This document shows positions 12,089 to 23,900 of a stretch of DNA of 64,000 nt, in pieces. Position 1 is the stretch's first letter, and the number at the start of each line of letters is the position of its first letter. The notes beneath the pieces are model-generated. The model saw only the letters and a program-made list of their open reading frames with translations. It was not told the DNA's origin and searched no databases. The DNA is from Cyclospora cayetanensis. Its lineage: Eukaryota; Apicomplexa; Conoidasida; Eucoccidiorida; Eimeriidae. Location: assembly GCF_002999335.1 (NCBI RefSeq), contig NW_020312076.1, forward strand, positions 1 to 64,000, in the 5' to 3' direction. Both the position numbers and the translations under genes were made by a program.

Positions 12089-13600
12089 ATGAGCATAATA
12101 GGCCGCGCAGAGCCGGGGGCCTCCCCCGATTCCCCATGTAGGGGGCCCCCCACAGGGGTCCATCGGGGGCAGGCGTTCGGCGAGCCAGGGGCGGCCCATG
12201 GGCGGGGATACAGATGTAGAGGGAATGGAAATAACACCCGTACAGCATGGTTTAACAGTGGAGGGCCTTACCTGAGGCTTTGTGGAGCCTCCCAGTATCC
12301 TAGAGGAGCTTCCGTACAGCGAGGTTCTCAGCGGATGCCAAGGGGAGCTCCTGTAGGAACCGTGTTTCGAGGAGCTTTTCCTAGTCGGCGCGGCCCCAGT
12401 CAGAAACTTGTCTGTGGGATATGTGGGGAGGGGGAGGGAGTGTATCGGTTTCGGTGCTGCCGAGTTTCTTTCTGCAGCTGTGCATGCTACAAAGAGCATA
12501 CGAGCCGGCCTTGTCAGTACAAGGGAGAGCAGCAGCCCCAGCAGAAAGTAGAAACAGCAACTTATTGTGAGGCAAGTGAACAGAAAGGGGCATGTGAAGC
12601 TCCGCAGACGGTGGAGGTCGAGTCGCCAGCATCAGCGGCGACAACAGGTGCAGTATCTCAAGCCGCAGTAGCCCAAGCAGATCCATCAGGAGATGGACGG
12701 ATTTCACTGTCCTCCCCTGATAGTGCTCCCTTGCCTCCTTTTCCATGCCAGAATAAAATACCAGCTGTGACAGCAGCAGTAACCGCAGCAGACGCAGCAG
12801 GGTTACGAGCAAATGCAGCAGAGGAACTTTCCGGGGAGTCAGACGTAGACTCCTGTGGTGAATTTTCCGACGATTCAGATTCTTCTGTTGCTGAAAAAAG
12901 TCCATCAAAGCGGAGGGCAGTTCAACATACAAGGGGAGCAGTGCACCATTTCCCCGAACTATCAGCTGCCGAAGAAGCCGCTGTTCGTGAGTTGCGGCCT
13001 GCCTTTTCACAGGGGAAATCCCTTTCTGTGTGGTTTTGCCCCCTCTTCTTCTCTTCTGAACCTTGCTTCGTTTCATAGGTCCCTCCCGTTTTGTGACCCC
13101 AACTTGTCGACTGCTCTCTCTTCTGGCATTGACTTGGCTGTGTTCTAGCTGGCTGAGGAGCACTGCTTCATGAGTTCTTGGGGCGTAGCTGAACACTTTG
13201 CAGTCCGTGCTCATCATTGTGTCATCCACGTCTCAGGTTAGGGGGGTATTTCATAGCTTGAACTTCTTGCATTTCAATTGATGTGCTGCGTTGTGCCTGG
13301 CTGGGTGCAGGGTCCGTGTCATCGTGCCCTGAGCTTCAAAGTGCGTCTGTGCGGGATGCAGTGTCATCCGTCGTCACTGCTCTTTCTCGGGGGCCTTTCG
13401 CTGCACTTTCTGTGTTTGAGGAACTGCTGCAAGACCCGTCATTTGCTGCCTTTGTTCATGTTTTAAGCGAAGCTCTGCACCCCGATAGCGTGGATGCAGA
13501 AAAATGTGCAAGCGGGGCATCAAGAGAAGAGCGAATAGTGGCCAGCAACCGAAATACGCAGAGGTGCACGGGGGAACAGGGGCCTGGTCGAACTGACTAG
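12089..13600 (+). CDS. HIT-type zinc-finger protein with Ser/Asp-rich linker
   Basis: Exon 1 (12089-12986) encodes an Arg/Gly-rich N-terminus and then a zf-HIT module at about residues 107-142: CGICGEGEGVYRFRCC followed by SFCSCACYKEH and a final Cys. This gives the paired CxxC, YxCxxC and CxxxCxxxH ligands of the HIT finger. An acidic Ser-rich segment (GESDVDSCGEFSDDSDSS) follows. A good phase-1 donor (GTTC|GTGAGT) leads to a small exon 13204-13236 and a final exon 13311-13600 (acceptor GGGTGCAG). The final exon encodes a helical region with EELLQDPSFAAFVHVLSEAL, similar in style to the C-terminal helices of ZNHIT proteins. The model is 406 residues and all phases agree, but the middle exon's acceptor is weak. 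Known zf-HIT proteins act in box C/D snoRNP assembly or chromatin remodelling; which subfamily this is cannot be told. Confidence 0.65.
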
Positions 13601-14099
13601 GGTTTTTTTGTACAAAACATCAACATTTTTTTCGTACGTGGCCTAAAAGAACGCGTCGTTCGTTCCTGCCTCTCCATTCAACTCTGTTCTCTGGTGACCG
13701 TGGTGGCTGGTTGGTTTTCGATCATCAGGGAAGGCCCCTTTCTCTGATAGGCTTTGCCCGAAAAGGTAAACACCACGCGGCTTGATGGATGTTTTGCAAC
13801 GTGCGTGCATCTCGACACGCATAGGGGAGCTCTGCTGTGACTTGGGTAGCAGAACCACAAAAGCCACGGTGTACAGTGTACCAGTATTACAACTAGCCGT
13901 AGCAGAAATATCACAGTAAGGAAGGCGGGGTTATGTCGTTTCTAGTAGCGGCCTCTCCGCATGCTGTTGTGGGAATGTTCATGGAATAAAGGCGCTTTGA
14001 ACTACTCGCTGCTCGCGTCCAAACCAATTTGCGAGCCATATTAAAGCACGAAGAAGCAAAGTGCAGGAGAGAGGGGGAGGGGAGGCGAGAGAAGGGGCT
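13601..14099. other. Convergent intergenic interval
   Basis: About 500 bases between the ends of a plus-strand and a minus-strand gene. Only short shadow-like ORFs (13643-13914 minus) are seen. It presumably holds both 3' untranslated regions. Confidence 0.4.
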
Positions 14100-14625
14100 C
14101 TACAGCGACCCTTTAGAGAGAGGGTCGTCGGATGGCAAAGATATGTGATGAAGGCAAACCATGTCCTTGTCCGTTTCTTGTATGGCTTCTGCTGGATCGA
14201 GTTTGCTTGCCCATCCAACAGGCCTTTTTGCATTTTTAGGAGCCTTGCCAGTTTTTTCCCACAGTTCTTCCGAGGGCGACCTCTTCTTCACCTTGACCCC
14301 CTTTTCCTCTGCAAACTCGTAGTAGTGCCTTCGTAAACTCTTCTATTATGTTGGTAAATACAGATAAAATTAGCAGAGTCACGGCTCATATAATCTTCAA
14401 TTCAAGGTATACAACGGTCGGCCTCCTGAGTTTAATAGTCCCAACTCAAGTGACAGCGCCTGGCGGGTGCCTTGAGGTGGTTCCCAAGAATGCCGGATAC
14501 AAGGGTCCAAATGAAGCCGCCATTGCCCGAGGGGCAGATGAAATAGTCTGTTGATACGCCGTAGCCAACGGCGGAGGGTTGCAGAAGAAGACAAAACGCT
14601 TCACATTCAAGGCACATAATGACAT
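14100..14625 (-). CDS. Small basic protein, two exons, unknown
   Basis: A tentative model. Exon 1 is 14625-14455 (57 codons, starts MSLCALNVKRFVFFCNPPPL, Pro/Ala-rich). The phase-0 donor GGCGCT|GTCACT is weak. Exon 2 is 14342-14100 (acceptor CATAATAG), with a Lys-rich sequence including RRHYYEFAEEKGVKVKKRSP and WEKTGKAPKNAKRPVGW, ending at a stop. The two exons total 138 codons including the stop. The C-terminal exon has the composition of an organellar or RNA-binding protein, but I recognise no family. It lies just downstream of FAD synthase on the same strand (247 bases). Confidence 0.33.
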
Positions 14626-14872
14626 CTTCACGGTGGGACGTGGGGTGTGCTAGACAGGAGGCGCGAAAGCTGCTGCCAACTGCTCCTTCTTCTCTGGAAG
14701 GCAAGGCATGAAACATTAGACTGTTCGATGCGTGTAGGGGCCCTTGTCATGATCTAAAGTCTTGCTCCCATGGCTGCGAATCCGCGGCTTACCAGAACGT
14801 CGGTAAAAGGAGAGTCACGAGAGTGCGCTTCAAATGAAAGTCTTAGTTACGACAGCTGCAGCTGCTAGTGCT

Positions 14873-16885
14873 TTACGAGACTGCCACTGTTTTCGACTCC
14901 TTTCTTTGCTTTTTGAAGCGCCCCTCTCTCTCCCTTTCCCACGAAAGAAGCTCATACGCGGGGAGAGCGGCCCCTCCGTCCGAGGGAATAAGCAGAGGGT
15001 TCGGCCGCGTGTTTTCCATGCTGCGGATAAAATAAAAAACAGAATGTTCAAGAAAAGCACCCATAGTTTCACTGGATAATGGGTACTTACGCCAACACAA
15101 ATGAGCATCTCGAGAACGGAGCGATACCCCGAGTTCTGGTGTACACGCCCATGTACCCATTTTAAATGTACAAGAAGCTCCTTTTCAAACACACACAAAT
15201 CTTAAGTTTCGCCGCCTGGCGGGTGGGTGCAAAGCGTGTTGCTTACGTTCCAATGCTTGAGTAGCCTTGATCGTAGAGGCAGCAGTAGGGGAGTTTAAAG
15301 TACCTCAGGAAGTCCCACACATGTCCGTATCCAAATTTCAGGAGCGGTTGAACTCGCAAGAAGGGAGGAAGCCAGCGACTTGACGGCTGCAGAAACTGCA
15401 GAGATTCTGTGAGCCCTTGGGGATCCGTATTCCGAGTGCCTGCACGAGCGAGAGACAGCGTAGATCCAGACAACCGCAAGCATGCTCCGCGATTCAAGAA
15501 TATTGAACCTCGTTTCCCCCGTGCATACACCCCTGCTGCGGCCTCCTATACTGGCGTACGATTCTCTCGCACGCAAGCGTGCAGAAGGGCGAGACCACAG
15601 CAGGAGAACTGCCAACTATTCGACTGCACTCGGGCAAAGAATGCATGAAGGTACCACTGTTCAAGAGGGGACAAGCGAAGATTGCGCGGGAAGCAGAGTT
15701 ACCAAGCACGAAAGCAAAAGGCGTGTGCGGCCGCTGTGAAAGGAAGCTCCTCAGTCCGCTTGCCCAGTCCGAGTAATAGACTCTGCGACAGCCTCACAGG
15801 CAGAGCGTCAACTGCGTATATAGGCTATGTTTGACCATGGCGAAGGCAAGCAGAAGACAAGCACAGCCGTACTAATGCACACACACAGGCCTCGCTTACC
15901 CAGGCTCGCATATACTACATGCACGTGCAGCGAAACATGAAACTCGGGCAGGCTGAGAGAGAAAGAGAAGGTAATGAAAGGAGAGGAACTAGAACAAGAA
16001 AGCTGATGAAGGGAACGAGGGGCCGTAGGGTGTCTCCTTTCTGCATACTCCACATTGACAAAGAACTCTTCAGCTGTTCGGCGTACGAACGCGGCAACTT
16101 CTGGAAATTCCTGCGGTCCAGAATGAAAATAAATTGCTCGGGGTCGTGGCAGAAAGCACCCGCAGGTTCGCACTAAGGCTGGGTGCTCTGACAAGCCTCC
16201 GTTGCACAGATGTTGATGCTGCAGGTGCTCCTGCTTAGTATCCTTGTGCTGCTGCTGGGACTGTTTCTGCTGCTGCTGGTGCTGTTGCGGTTGCTCCTTA
16301 TGCTGCTCCTGCTGCAGGAGGAGGGTGTATTTCACGAGAGCGGCTCTGAAGAGATGGAGGATTGCGACGGCGTCCTTCCCGCCATTAAAGCTCAGGAGAA
16401 TCCTCTCAGGACCAAAAATGCTGCATGCGAAGCGGGAAGCGTTCAATACGAGGCGATTCGAGTCGGCAGGAGTGCGCGCTTCACCAGGCACCCCCCAAGA
16501 AGAAGAACGCAGGGGCAGCAGTAGCAGAGAGAGACGAAAGAGAGAGAGAGACTCACCGAAGAATATCAACCAACAGCTCGAGCGCCTCCAGCGCAAGCCC
16601 TGCGCAGGCGCGTGGACAAACAGAAGCTTTGTCCTCCTCCTTCGGCTGTTGCTGTCTTGAGTCTTTTGATTGGCTTGCCGATTTACACACGTCCACCCCG
16701 TCGGAGCCGTTGAGTTCTTCTATGCCTCTTAGCAGAGAAGCAGCAGAATCGAACGCCACGCGTGGCCAGCAATTGCTGCAGTGAGAGGCTCCAGAGCACC
16801 CGGCAAGGCCGCTCTGGGGAAGCCGTGTGGCAGGGGCCTGCGCTTCTCCCCGCATCTCTGCGAGAGGGGGGTTGAGAGTCTGCAT
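14873..16885 (-). CDS. FAD1/FLAD1-like: FAD synthase (FMN adenylyltransferase), PAPS-reductase-like type
   Basis: Transfers AMP from ATP to FMN to make FAD. Five exons (16885-16557, 16420-16049, 15782-15703, 15439-15247, 15020-14873) have matching phases and total 1,122 nt (373 residues). The PP-loop is ILLSFNGGKD (residues 117-126). Then come AIYFHSGPQEFPEV, the conserved FVLGTRNTDP (across an intron), the typical VWDFLRYFKLPYCCLYDQGY, and TMENTRPNPLL near the end, which closes with PAYELLSWERERE. All of these match the eukaryotic FADS domain in order. There is no N-terminal molybdopterin-binding domain, unlike animal FLAD1; the protein resembles fungal Fad1 in being a stand-alone FADS domain. 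A Gln/His-rich insertion (about residues 146-181) sits directly after the PP-loop helix. The ATG at 16885 is the first in frame after an upstream stop-rich region. Confidence 0.88.
16210..16320. repeat. CTG/CAG triplet-rich tract inside FAD synthase exon 2
   Basis: Imperfect GCTGCTG triplets on the plus strand. On the minus strand they encode a Gln/His/Lys run (QQHQQQQKQSQQQHK core) that keeps the FADS frame open between the PP-loop helix and the next conserved strand. This is a homopolymer-type insertion of the sort common in Eimeria proteins. Confidence 0.75.
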
Positions 16886-18453
16886 TGTGGAAAACGAGAC
16901 TCAGGAGAAGCCACCCCGCATGCTAAGGGAGCTGTCGCTACACCAAAAAGGCAATGAGGAAAAGTGGCATGCGCGCAAGGGGGTGAGTACGAGGAAGTGA
17001 ACAGAGTGTTTCTACCCGAAACAGGAGCTGCACACGGGGGGATGCACACATACATACACCCAGCCATACACCTCGGAAGGATGCGGACAGCGCATTCAGG
17101 CCGCGACAGTTCAGAAAAAGAACATGCAATGGAGAAAGTCGGACATGAGGCGATGGACGCCTTTTCTTCTTCCTCTGTTTTCCTTGCCACTTTATGAATG
17201 TTGGAGCCGAGGGGCTGAGAGACTAGGAAAGAGAAACAGCAGGACCCCGTGATGCTCCAAAGCGGGAGCTGCAGTAGATTTGGACAAAGTAGTGGCGTTT
17301 ACAGTTGAGGCTGAGCGCGCCACGTGTACGATTCAAGACAAAGTGTGTTGGGTAGCATTATGATGGGGTAGTGCTCAAGGGTGTCTATCCTTTGATGCGA
17401 CGATCAAGGTCTACTGAACAGCAGCATTGCAAGCCTCAAAGGTTCAGCGCAGTGAACTAAAATCAGAAAAGAGGTCAATGTGTACTGGAGAAACGGCAAA
17501 ACTCGAACGACAGAGGGGCGAGTTCTGGAGCACAGAGCGCACTGCGAGCAGGCATACCGATGCCTACAAAGACACGAAGCAACAAAAAGCAACAATATCT
17601 GTAGGATTAAGCAAAAATGGCTAGGGGCGTGAACAAACCCTTCCAAACACAGGATACGCCCGCTCCCACGCTTGCCATTCAATCGGCCGAGCCAATGAGC
17701 TCTTGCAGGAGATGGCACTTCGGCGCCGTATGCACGCCGAATATTACCTTTCTATGCTTCTGCGAAGCCCTGTACATGCTTTTATTTAGTATCTGCACTT
17801 ATCTTCTGCTTCGCATCTCCTAGGCTTCCCTCCCCCATCGTCCCGAATTAAATTGCAACTTCCTCTCAGTTTGTGGGCCCCGCGCTGCTTTACAAGCAAG
17901 ACTGCGGGACGGCCTCCCCAAGAGTGTTGACGAGGTTTTTTGGCATATCTGCGGCTCGTTATGCTTCTCTTGGTCTATTTAAGAGGTCATAATAGCATGT
18001 ACATTCCGCGCTTTCCTTCCTGGACCCTCGGCAGAGAGGCGGAGGCACCCGAGCATCGACAGCAAGCGGAGTAGCCGCACTGTAGGAGGCCCACCGCAGT
18101 GCATGTACTGCTGGCCTTGGTCCGCGCAGAATGCAGTGACTCATTCTCGGCTCCTTGTACTTGCGCGCCGACGAACCGTGTATCATAGCAGCTGGGTAGA
18201 GCCCGCCAAAGGCTCTTGCATCATCAGCAGGGGCAGTTTCGTGCGCCTCTAGGGGGGGAGGTGGCAGCACCACTAGGGTAACGAACTGAGAGCCCGAGAG
18301 GGAAAGACAGCGAGAGACGCTGCGCAGAGCGGCAAACCACTCAGGTGTACGTACACCTGAGCGGCAGCTCCGGTTGCTGGCTTCTTGGTGTAGAATTCTT
18401 TTTGATACACAGCAAGGAGCTGCAAGTCAGCCTTTTCACTTCCATCCCTCCTA
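16886..18453. other. Interval without a supported gene
   Basis: Only short, mutually antisense ORFs are present: minus 16729-17190, minus 17404-17718 and minus 17959-18273. None shows a domain or paired splice sites. It lies between divergent starts (FAD synthase on minus, secreted protein on plus), so it probably contains two promoters. Confidence 0.4.
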
Positions 18454-19541
18454 ATGCAGGAAATCAGCAGAGGCCTCAAGGGGCCCCCCTTCTTTTTTGC
18501 ATTTTGCTGTGCCTTGCTAATGGTTCTGTGTCTTCACCCGTGTACCGTCTCCCCCGAATCACCCTTCCCAGAAGCTCTTGAAGCTCGTGCAGAGTCTTCC
18601 GCTACGTCACCTACAGGACCCTTCACACCAGTTGATGAGTGAGGGCATATTAATAGTGCTATCTACTCGTAAACTTTAGTCCCGCGTTGTTGATCCTGCT
18701 GGTCAGGGTACTTCTATCCTTCTCACCAAGTGTGCGTAAAGGCATAACTCTCTGTCCAGCGTGCTGACACGTTCAAGACAGCTTTAGTCTTTATGTGGTT
18801 GGCGGTCCCGTTATAACGGGTGCTCTGGTCCGGGGGGGAGGGGGAGGGGGTGGGCTGTTTTCGAAGTCTACCATTTGTTGCTTGTGATGTCTCAGAGCCG
18901 ATGCTGAGGTGCTTGCTTGTTCGGTTCACAGGCTTTTAACACCCTTTCGTCCGACGAGGGGGAGTGGGGGTCTTGATGGAACCTTCATTCGTCCAGGAGC
19001 TACTTTATCGCGAGCTCAGATCTTTGCGATGTTCTTATATGATATATCTTCTGTCACAAGGAAAGCCTGGGCCACTTTATGGCTGCCGCAGGCACGGCAA
19101 GCGCTCGAGGCCGTTGAAGAAAAGCGGGGTCACATTGTTGATATCAGGGAAGCAGAGCGACTCGCTCTACAGGAAAAAGCGAGAACGTATAAAAGGCTTA
19201 TTCAAACATCTGAAGACCTCTTGGGTGAAATAGTGCAACAGTACCTGCCACTGCAAAAGAAGAATTTTTTCAAATACTTCTTGAACCATGTGAGTGCCGC
19301 CATCGACTTCTCCCTCATCTACTCTCTCAAGCTGCTCCCACGGCCAGTTTCCCCAGTTGGCCCTCTGGCGCATTTAGCAGCGGAAGAAGGAAAACTCGAA
19401 ACATCGGAATTCGATGATTCACTGCATATTCTTATGCCTGACGGGGAGCTAGTGCCCGCATCCGAACTTCCTTTCATTCAAAAACCGCCACCATCCCAGA
19501 AGTCCAGTATCACTATTCCCCAAGGCGCTGAAAATCCTTAA
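18454..19541 (+). CDS. Secreted or membrane-anchored protein, two exons, unknown
   Basis: Exon 1 is 18454-18638: ATG followed after a short basic segment by the hydrophobic run PFFFAFCCALLMVLCLHPC, read as a signal peptide or anchor. It ends at donor GATGA|GTGAGG in phase 2. Exon 2 is 18932-19541 (acceptor GGTTCACAG). Together they give 264 residues. The mature part is helical, with charged stretches such as ALEAVEEKRGHIVDIREAER and then KTQTSEDLLGEI-like heptads, and a Pro/Ser-rich tail ending QGAENP. A second mild hydrophobic patch (FSLIYSLKLLP) lies mid-protein. No family is recognised. A signal peptide followed by a Lys/Arg/Ser-containing region could also mean an apicoplast- or dense-granule-type destination; this is inference. 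Confidence 0.55.
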
Positions 19542-20985
19542 TCTTGCAGGTACATCAATTGCCTAGTATGAAAACTGGAGAAAACTCGAAACGCAACCCC
19601 AGAGACCTCTAAACCTGCGGGCAACAACAACTTTAGGAAAACTGGCCGCGACAACAGTCGTTTCAACAACACTCGCTGCTGCAACATGTTTCAGAATTGC
19701 GGCAATTTCTAACGCAGAAGGCTCGGTTCAGAATTCTTTCTCAGACGAGCGGAACGGGCAAGCGCAGGAAGGAGGGTGCGCAAGAGCAGCTGGTTGCTTT
19801 TCTTATAGACGATGGACGAAGCTAAAATTCTTACTCTTTGTTTGTGAAAAAGAGGAAGTCGTATGCAGTAATAAGGGGCAGGCGGCCCTTCGAAACCGCG
19901 AGGAATACCATTCCTGTTTGGAAGGATTAGGTGGCGTTGGCGCTTTTGTTGTTGTTGCCCATGCTTCCGCTGCTGGCGTTTTGCATAAGGGAGTGCTTGG
20001 CTGTTGCTCTTTACAGGATATATCGGCAAGGCTCACAAGTTGGAAGGGTTGGGTGCCAGGTTTTCCTACTGACAAACAATATAAAGTTTACGAATCCTCT
20101 CCTGTAAGAATTGCCGCCTCGCCAGGTTGTCATTCTTCCATCCCAGTGTTTCTTTTTCTGGCCCACTCCTGCTTAATGTGGCTCTCCGTATTTGTGCCAT
20201 GTTCCGATTGAGCCCACTTGCTGGCAATGAGCCATGATGGCGGCTGTTTCTTTTAAGTGACAATTTGAGCAACGGGCCATGATGAACTTCGTGGCTTTTT
20301 ACACAAGCAAAGCCTTTCTGTAGGGGTTGGTACCTCTGTTGGCGCTGCGGATGTTGAGTTTTCCTCCCTTCCACGTTTTCCAATGGAGAAGGAAGGATAC
20401 TGTAGGTGGTGCGATTGCGTAGGTAGACGATATGAACCAGGAGAGCGAAGTTTTAGAGAACACATAGACAATGATGCCTCTCAACTTAATCTAATGTTAT
20501 CTTCATTAAGCTGCCCACAAAACTAGAATGAAGTGGTCTTGAAGATATGCGCTTCTCTTTCCGGTGCGGGGTTTTGTTAATGTCAATGAGTAGAGATCGT
20601 CAATGGCCGAAACGTGGTGATTGCCTTTGGTCAGTGAAGTAGTGGGCCTAGGGCCACCCATGTCTAAAATATAGCTACCTTTGCCTCAACTTTTTATTTA
20701 TTATTGGCTACACCGCAGAGAAGTATGCTGATTCATGGATTCTTGTACACGCAAACCATTGAATCAATTTTAAAGTATGGAGCAGAAATAGTGTATTGAG
20801 TACTGCGGAGGGTCATGTGTACGAGTGCATTCGATTACATGCATAAGTATACGTGCACACATACGCGTGTGCTTCCACATGGGCACGTGTCTGAATTGAT
20901 ATAATGCGTTGGAATTCTGAAATTCATATCGTTGGGGACTTGCACTTCAGCCCTTGCACAAAGCGTTTCTATTCTCCCTTGCGAC
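19542..20985. other. Convergent intergenic interval
   Basis: About 1.4 kb between the stop of the plus-strand secreted gene and the stop of the minus-strand TPR gene. Short ORFs on both strands (19709-20484) have low-complexity composition and no domain. It holds two 3' ends; nothing else is recognised. Confidence 0.4.
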
Positions 20986-23900
20986 CTATTTTCGGCTGTA
21001 CCCCAGCGGGTCGCACTTCCAGGCGGCGAGTTGCTGCAGGTCACCGCAAATTAACTCCTTTAGATGCGCAAGACCCACTAAACCCTTGGCAAGGCCTAAA
21101 GAGGCACGCGCTGCTTCTATGGTCTCCGGCACCCCGCTCTTGCTGTACCACCAGCAAACCACAACGACGAAAAGAGACTCAATAAGGATTGATCAGCATC
21201 AGGGGAGTTGTCAGTGAGTGATCATAAAACGTATGAAAGCGAAGGACGCTTCCGTTTTTCACTCGTGGTAGCGTGAAGCCTGGCCTAAGCGTATGCCTGA
21301 ACACTTTCCTGGCAAAATCGAAGTGCTTTTGGCAGAGCTCCACTGCCTTCTCAGCTCTTCCTTGCTGTTGGTACAGAACACTAAGCTCAGCACAAGTCTG
21401 AGACTGTACTGTGGAATCACCCTGAGGAAATGGAAAACAAGTAGTGCGGCCTGCAGAGAACGAATTTACACTAATAAGACTTTAGCCGGGGCTTTTTGCG
21501 CTGGACAGAAAGAGAATACTATAAATGAAAGGTGAATCTCAGAACAGAAGAAGATAGCTCATTGCAGTCCATCATGTAGCCTCAGATGCAACAGGGAACC
21601 GAAGCAACATGGCGGTGATATTATGGAGCGGGTGTTTTATTGACTCCACAGTGCATTAAACATTTGGCGGGGTTGCTGGTACTTTTGCATTTGGGCACCT
21701 AACGACCATGCATATGTATGTAACAAGAAAAGAAGCAATGGTGATGCTGAGGAGGTAAACAAAACGGTAGCAAGGAGACCAGGTTAAGAAATAGAGGCAA
21801 ATCAACAGAAGGCATTTTAGCTCGAACGCGACAATCGATCTCGAAGGGGCACACTATGCCGACCAACTTCCCAGCCTACAGAGCACTGATGCCTATTCTG
21901 TAAATCGAAAATGCCTTCTGTTTCTCTTCGCATGACTCATCGAATCATAGAATACCCTCACAATGCCAGTCTGAGCTAAAATTACTTCATCTGTTGAAGA
22001 TCAAGCAGAAGCACTCAGTCTTTGGTATTTAAAAGGAAATATCACGCAGTAACGGTGTAGAGACCATGTATACGTATACGTCGGTAAACAAGCTGCAATC
22101 TTTGCTATCTGCAATAACGAGGTGCTTGCCGCTTGTGTTGCGACGTCCAGTACAATTTCGAGTTCCTTTACAGCTTCCTATGGATAAGCATGACCCCACA
22201 CACAGGACTATTTTCTGTTTGAATAAGGATTTCATGCAAGATTCCTTCCGCTAGGGTAAGCACACGAATCATTGCAGTGATGTTCGTAAACCTTGGCAGC
22301 ATGTTATTTCGAATGCATGTACACTTTTCCGTGTAATGGCAGTACCTGATTGCGGTTTAAGGAACGATAAGCAGAAGCAAGAGCAGCGCGCGCCATGCAT
22401 TCTCTCTCCCTACTATTTGCCTCTCTGCCAACACAATAAGCTGTAAAGAAAATTCAAAATAAAAAGGATTTTCGGTAGACGCGGAAGGTTTTATTGTGCT
22501 GGCAGATGGAGCATTTGTTCTCCCGAATTCCAAGCAAAAACGAGGAAAGGTAGAAATACATGCAACGGAAAAATATAGTAAGCACTACTACTGCTACGGG
22601 GCTTAGTATTCCCGCCAGGAGCCTAAGATGAATATAATGCCATTGCCGTGTTGTCTTCTTCGGACTTGGCAATTTGGAGACACTGGTTGTGAAGCTCTGC
22701 TGCCTCCAATGCCATTCCTGCAAGCAGTAATCAAAACCAGGTCATTCGATAGATCCTTTTAAAATCATTCTCCGCAACAAAACACCTAATCCTCCTGGGA
22801 TCCCCTTTCAAATTCATGCTTGCTGTTACTTGCAGATGGGCACTTACACTTCGGCACCATATTCATTGGCACAACTAGCTAGGCAGCAACTTGAAAACAC
22901 TATATAGCCAGAAAAGCTGACTTGATAGTGAAGGCAATAGTTACTTGGGTGATCGAGGCTGAACCTGAGTGGTGGAATGGTTAAATAATAAAGTGGGTAG
23001 CTGACCGTGTTTCATAAGGGTCAGCCCAAGTGCGTGGCGCGCTTTCCACTGCATTGATTCATCTCCACTAAGCATTGCAAACTCTAGAAAGGCTCTCTGC
23101 TTTGCCAAGGCGTCAGATAGGTGCCCTTCCTGTTGTTCACGGGAATAAAAGAATACAGAAACCGATTGGGATAACTCGTCACAAAGGGCAAAGAGAAATA
23201 ACAGAGTTGGGAAAGTTTGGAAACTTTTAAAAAATTTGTGGAGAGAGAAAGCTAGCTGGCTGTACCAAAGTAGATTAAGAAAGGGGGCAGAGCAGCTAGT
23301 GTCTGAGCGGTTTTAGCAAACAGGACACGTCGAAAATAGGGCTGCGGAAAAGGTATGAAATATGCGCAAGAGAGCGATTTTACCTTCGCTAAAGTTTTCG
23401 CCTGGTTGTGCTTGATCTCAGCCAGACGCTTTGCCGACTCTTTGGATTCGTTTTCGTCGTTGCAACGACGGGCAGCCTGCGGGTTTTGGGTTACAAGAAT
23501 GGTAGACACAGAGGCAGAAAGTTCACTTTTCGCGAAGGGCATAACAAAAGAAACGAATACAAAACATATGAGGCACAATTATTCACACAAGATCTCGTGG
23601 CATTTGGGTGAATAAGCGCACCAAATGCGATGAACAGTAGACAGCAGCTGGACTGCTAAAAGCGTGTTCTTGAAAGAGCAACACGACACTTGTGATAGGC
23701 AGTAGGAAGAAAGCGACACGAAATCTATTGCAGTGGATGCATCAGTAAAGTAGTTCGAAAGCAATAGTAAGTCTTTTTGGTGGCTTTGATAAAGGTGCGT
23801 TTGTGCTTCCTTTTTTTAGGCGCAAGCCTGCATTCATAGCTCTGTCTTTCTTGGCGTTTGCTTATCTCATTGTTCCCTGTGCATCGTGTGTGCTTATCTC

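Noticed and set aside
12381..13229. 282-codon minus ORF
   Set aside because: It is antisense to the zf-HIT exon 1. The plus frame contains the complete zinc-ligand pattern, while the minus frame has only low-complexity Leu runs.
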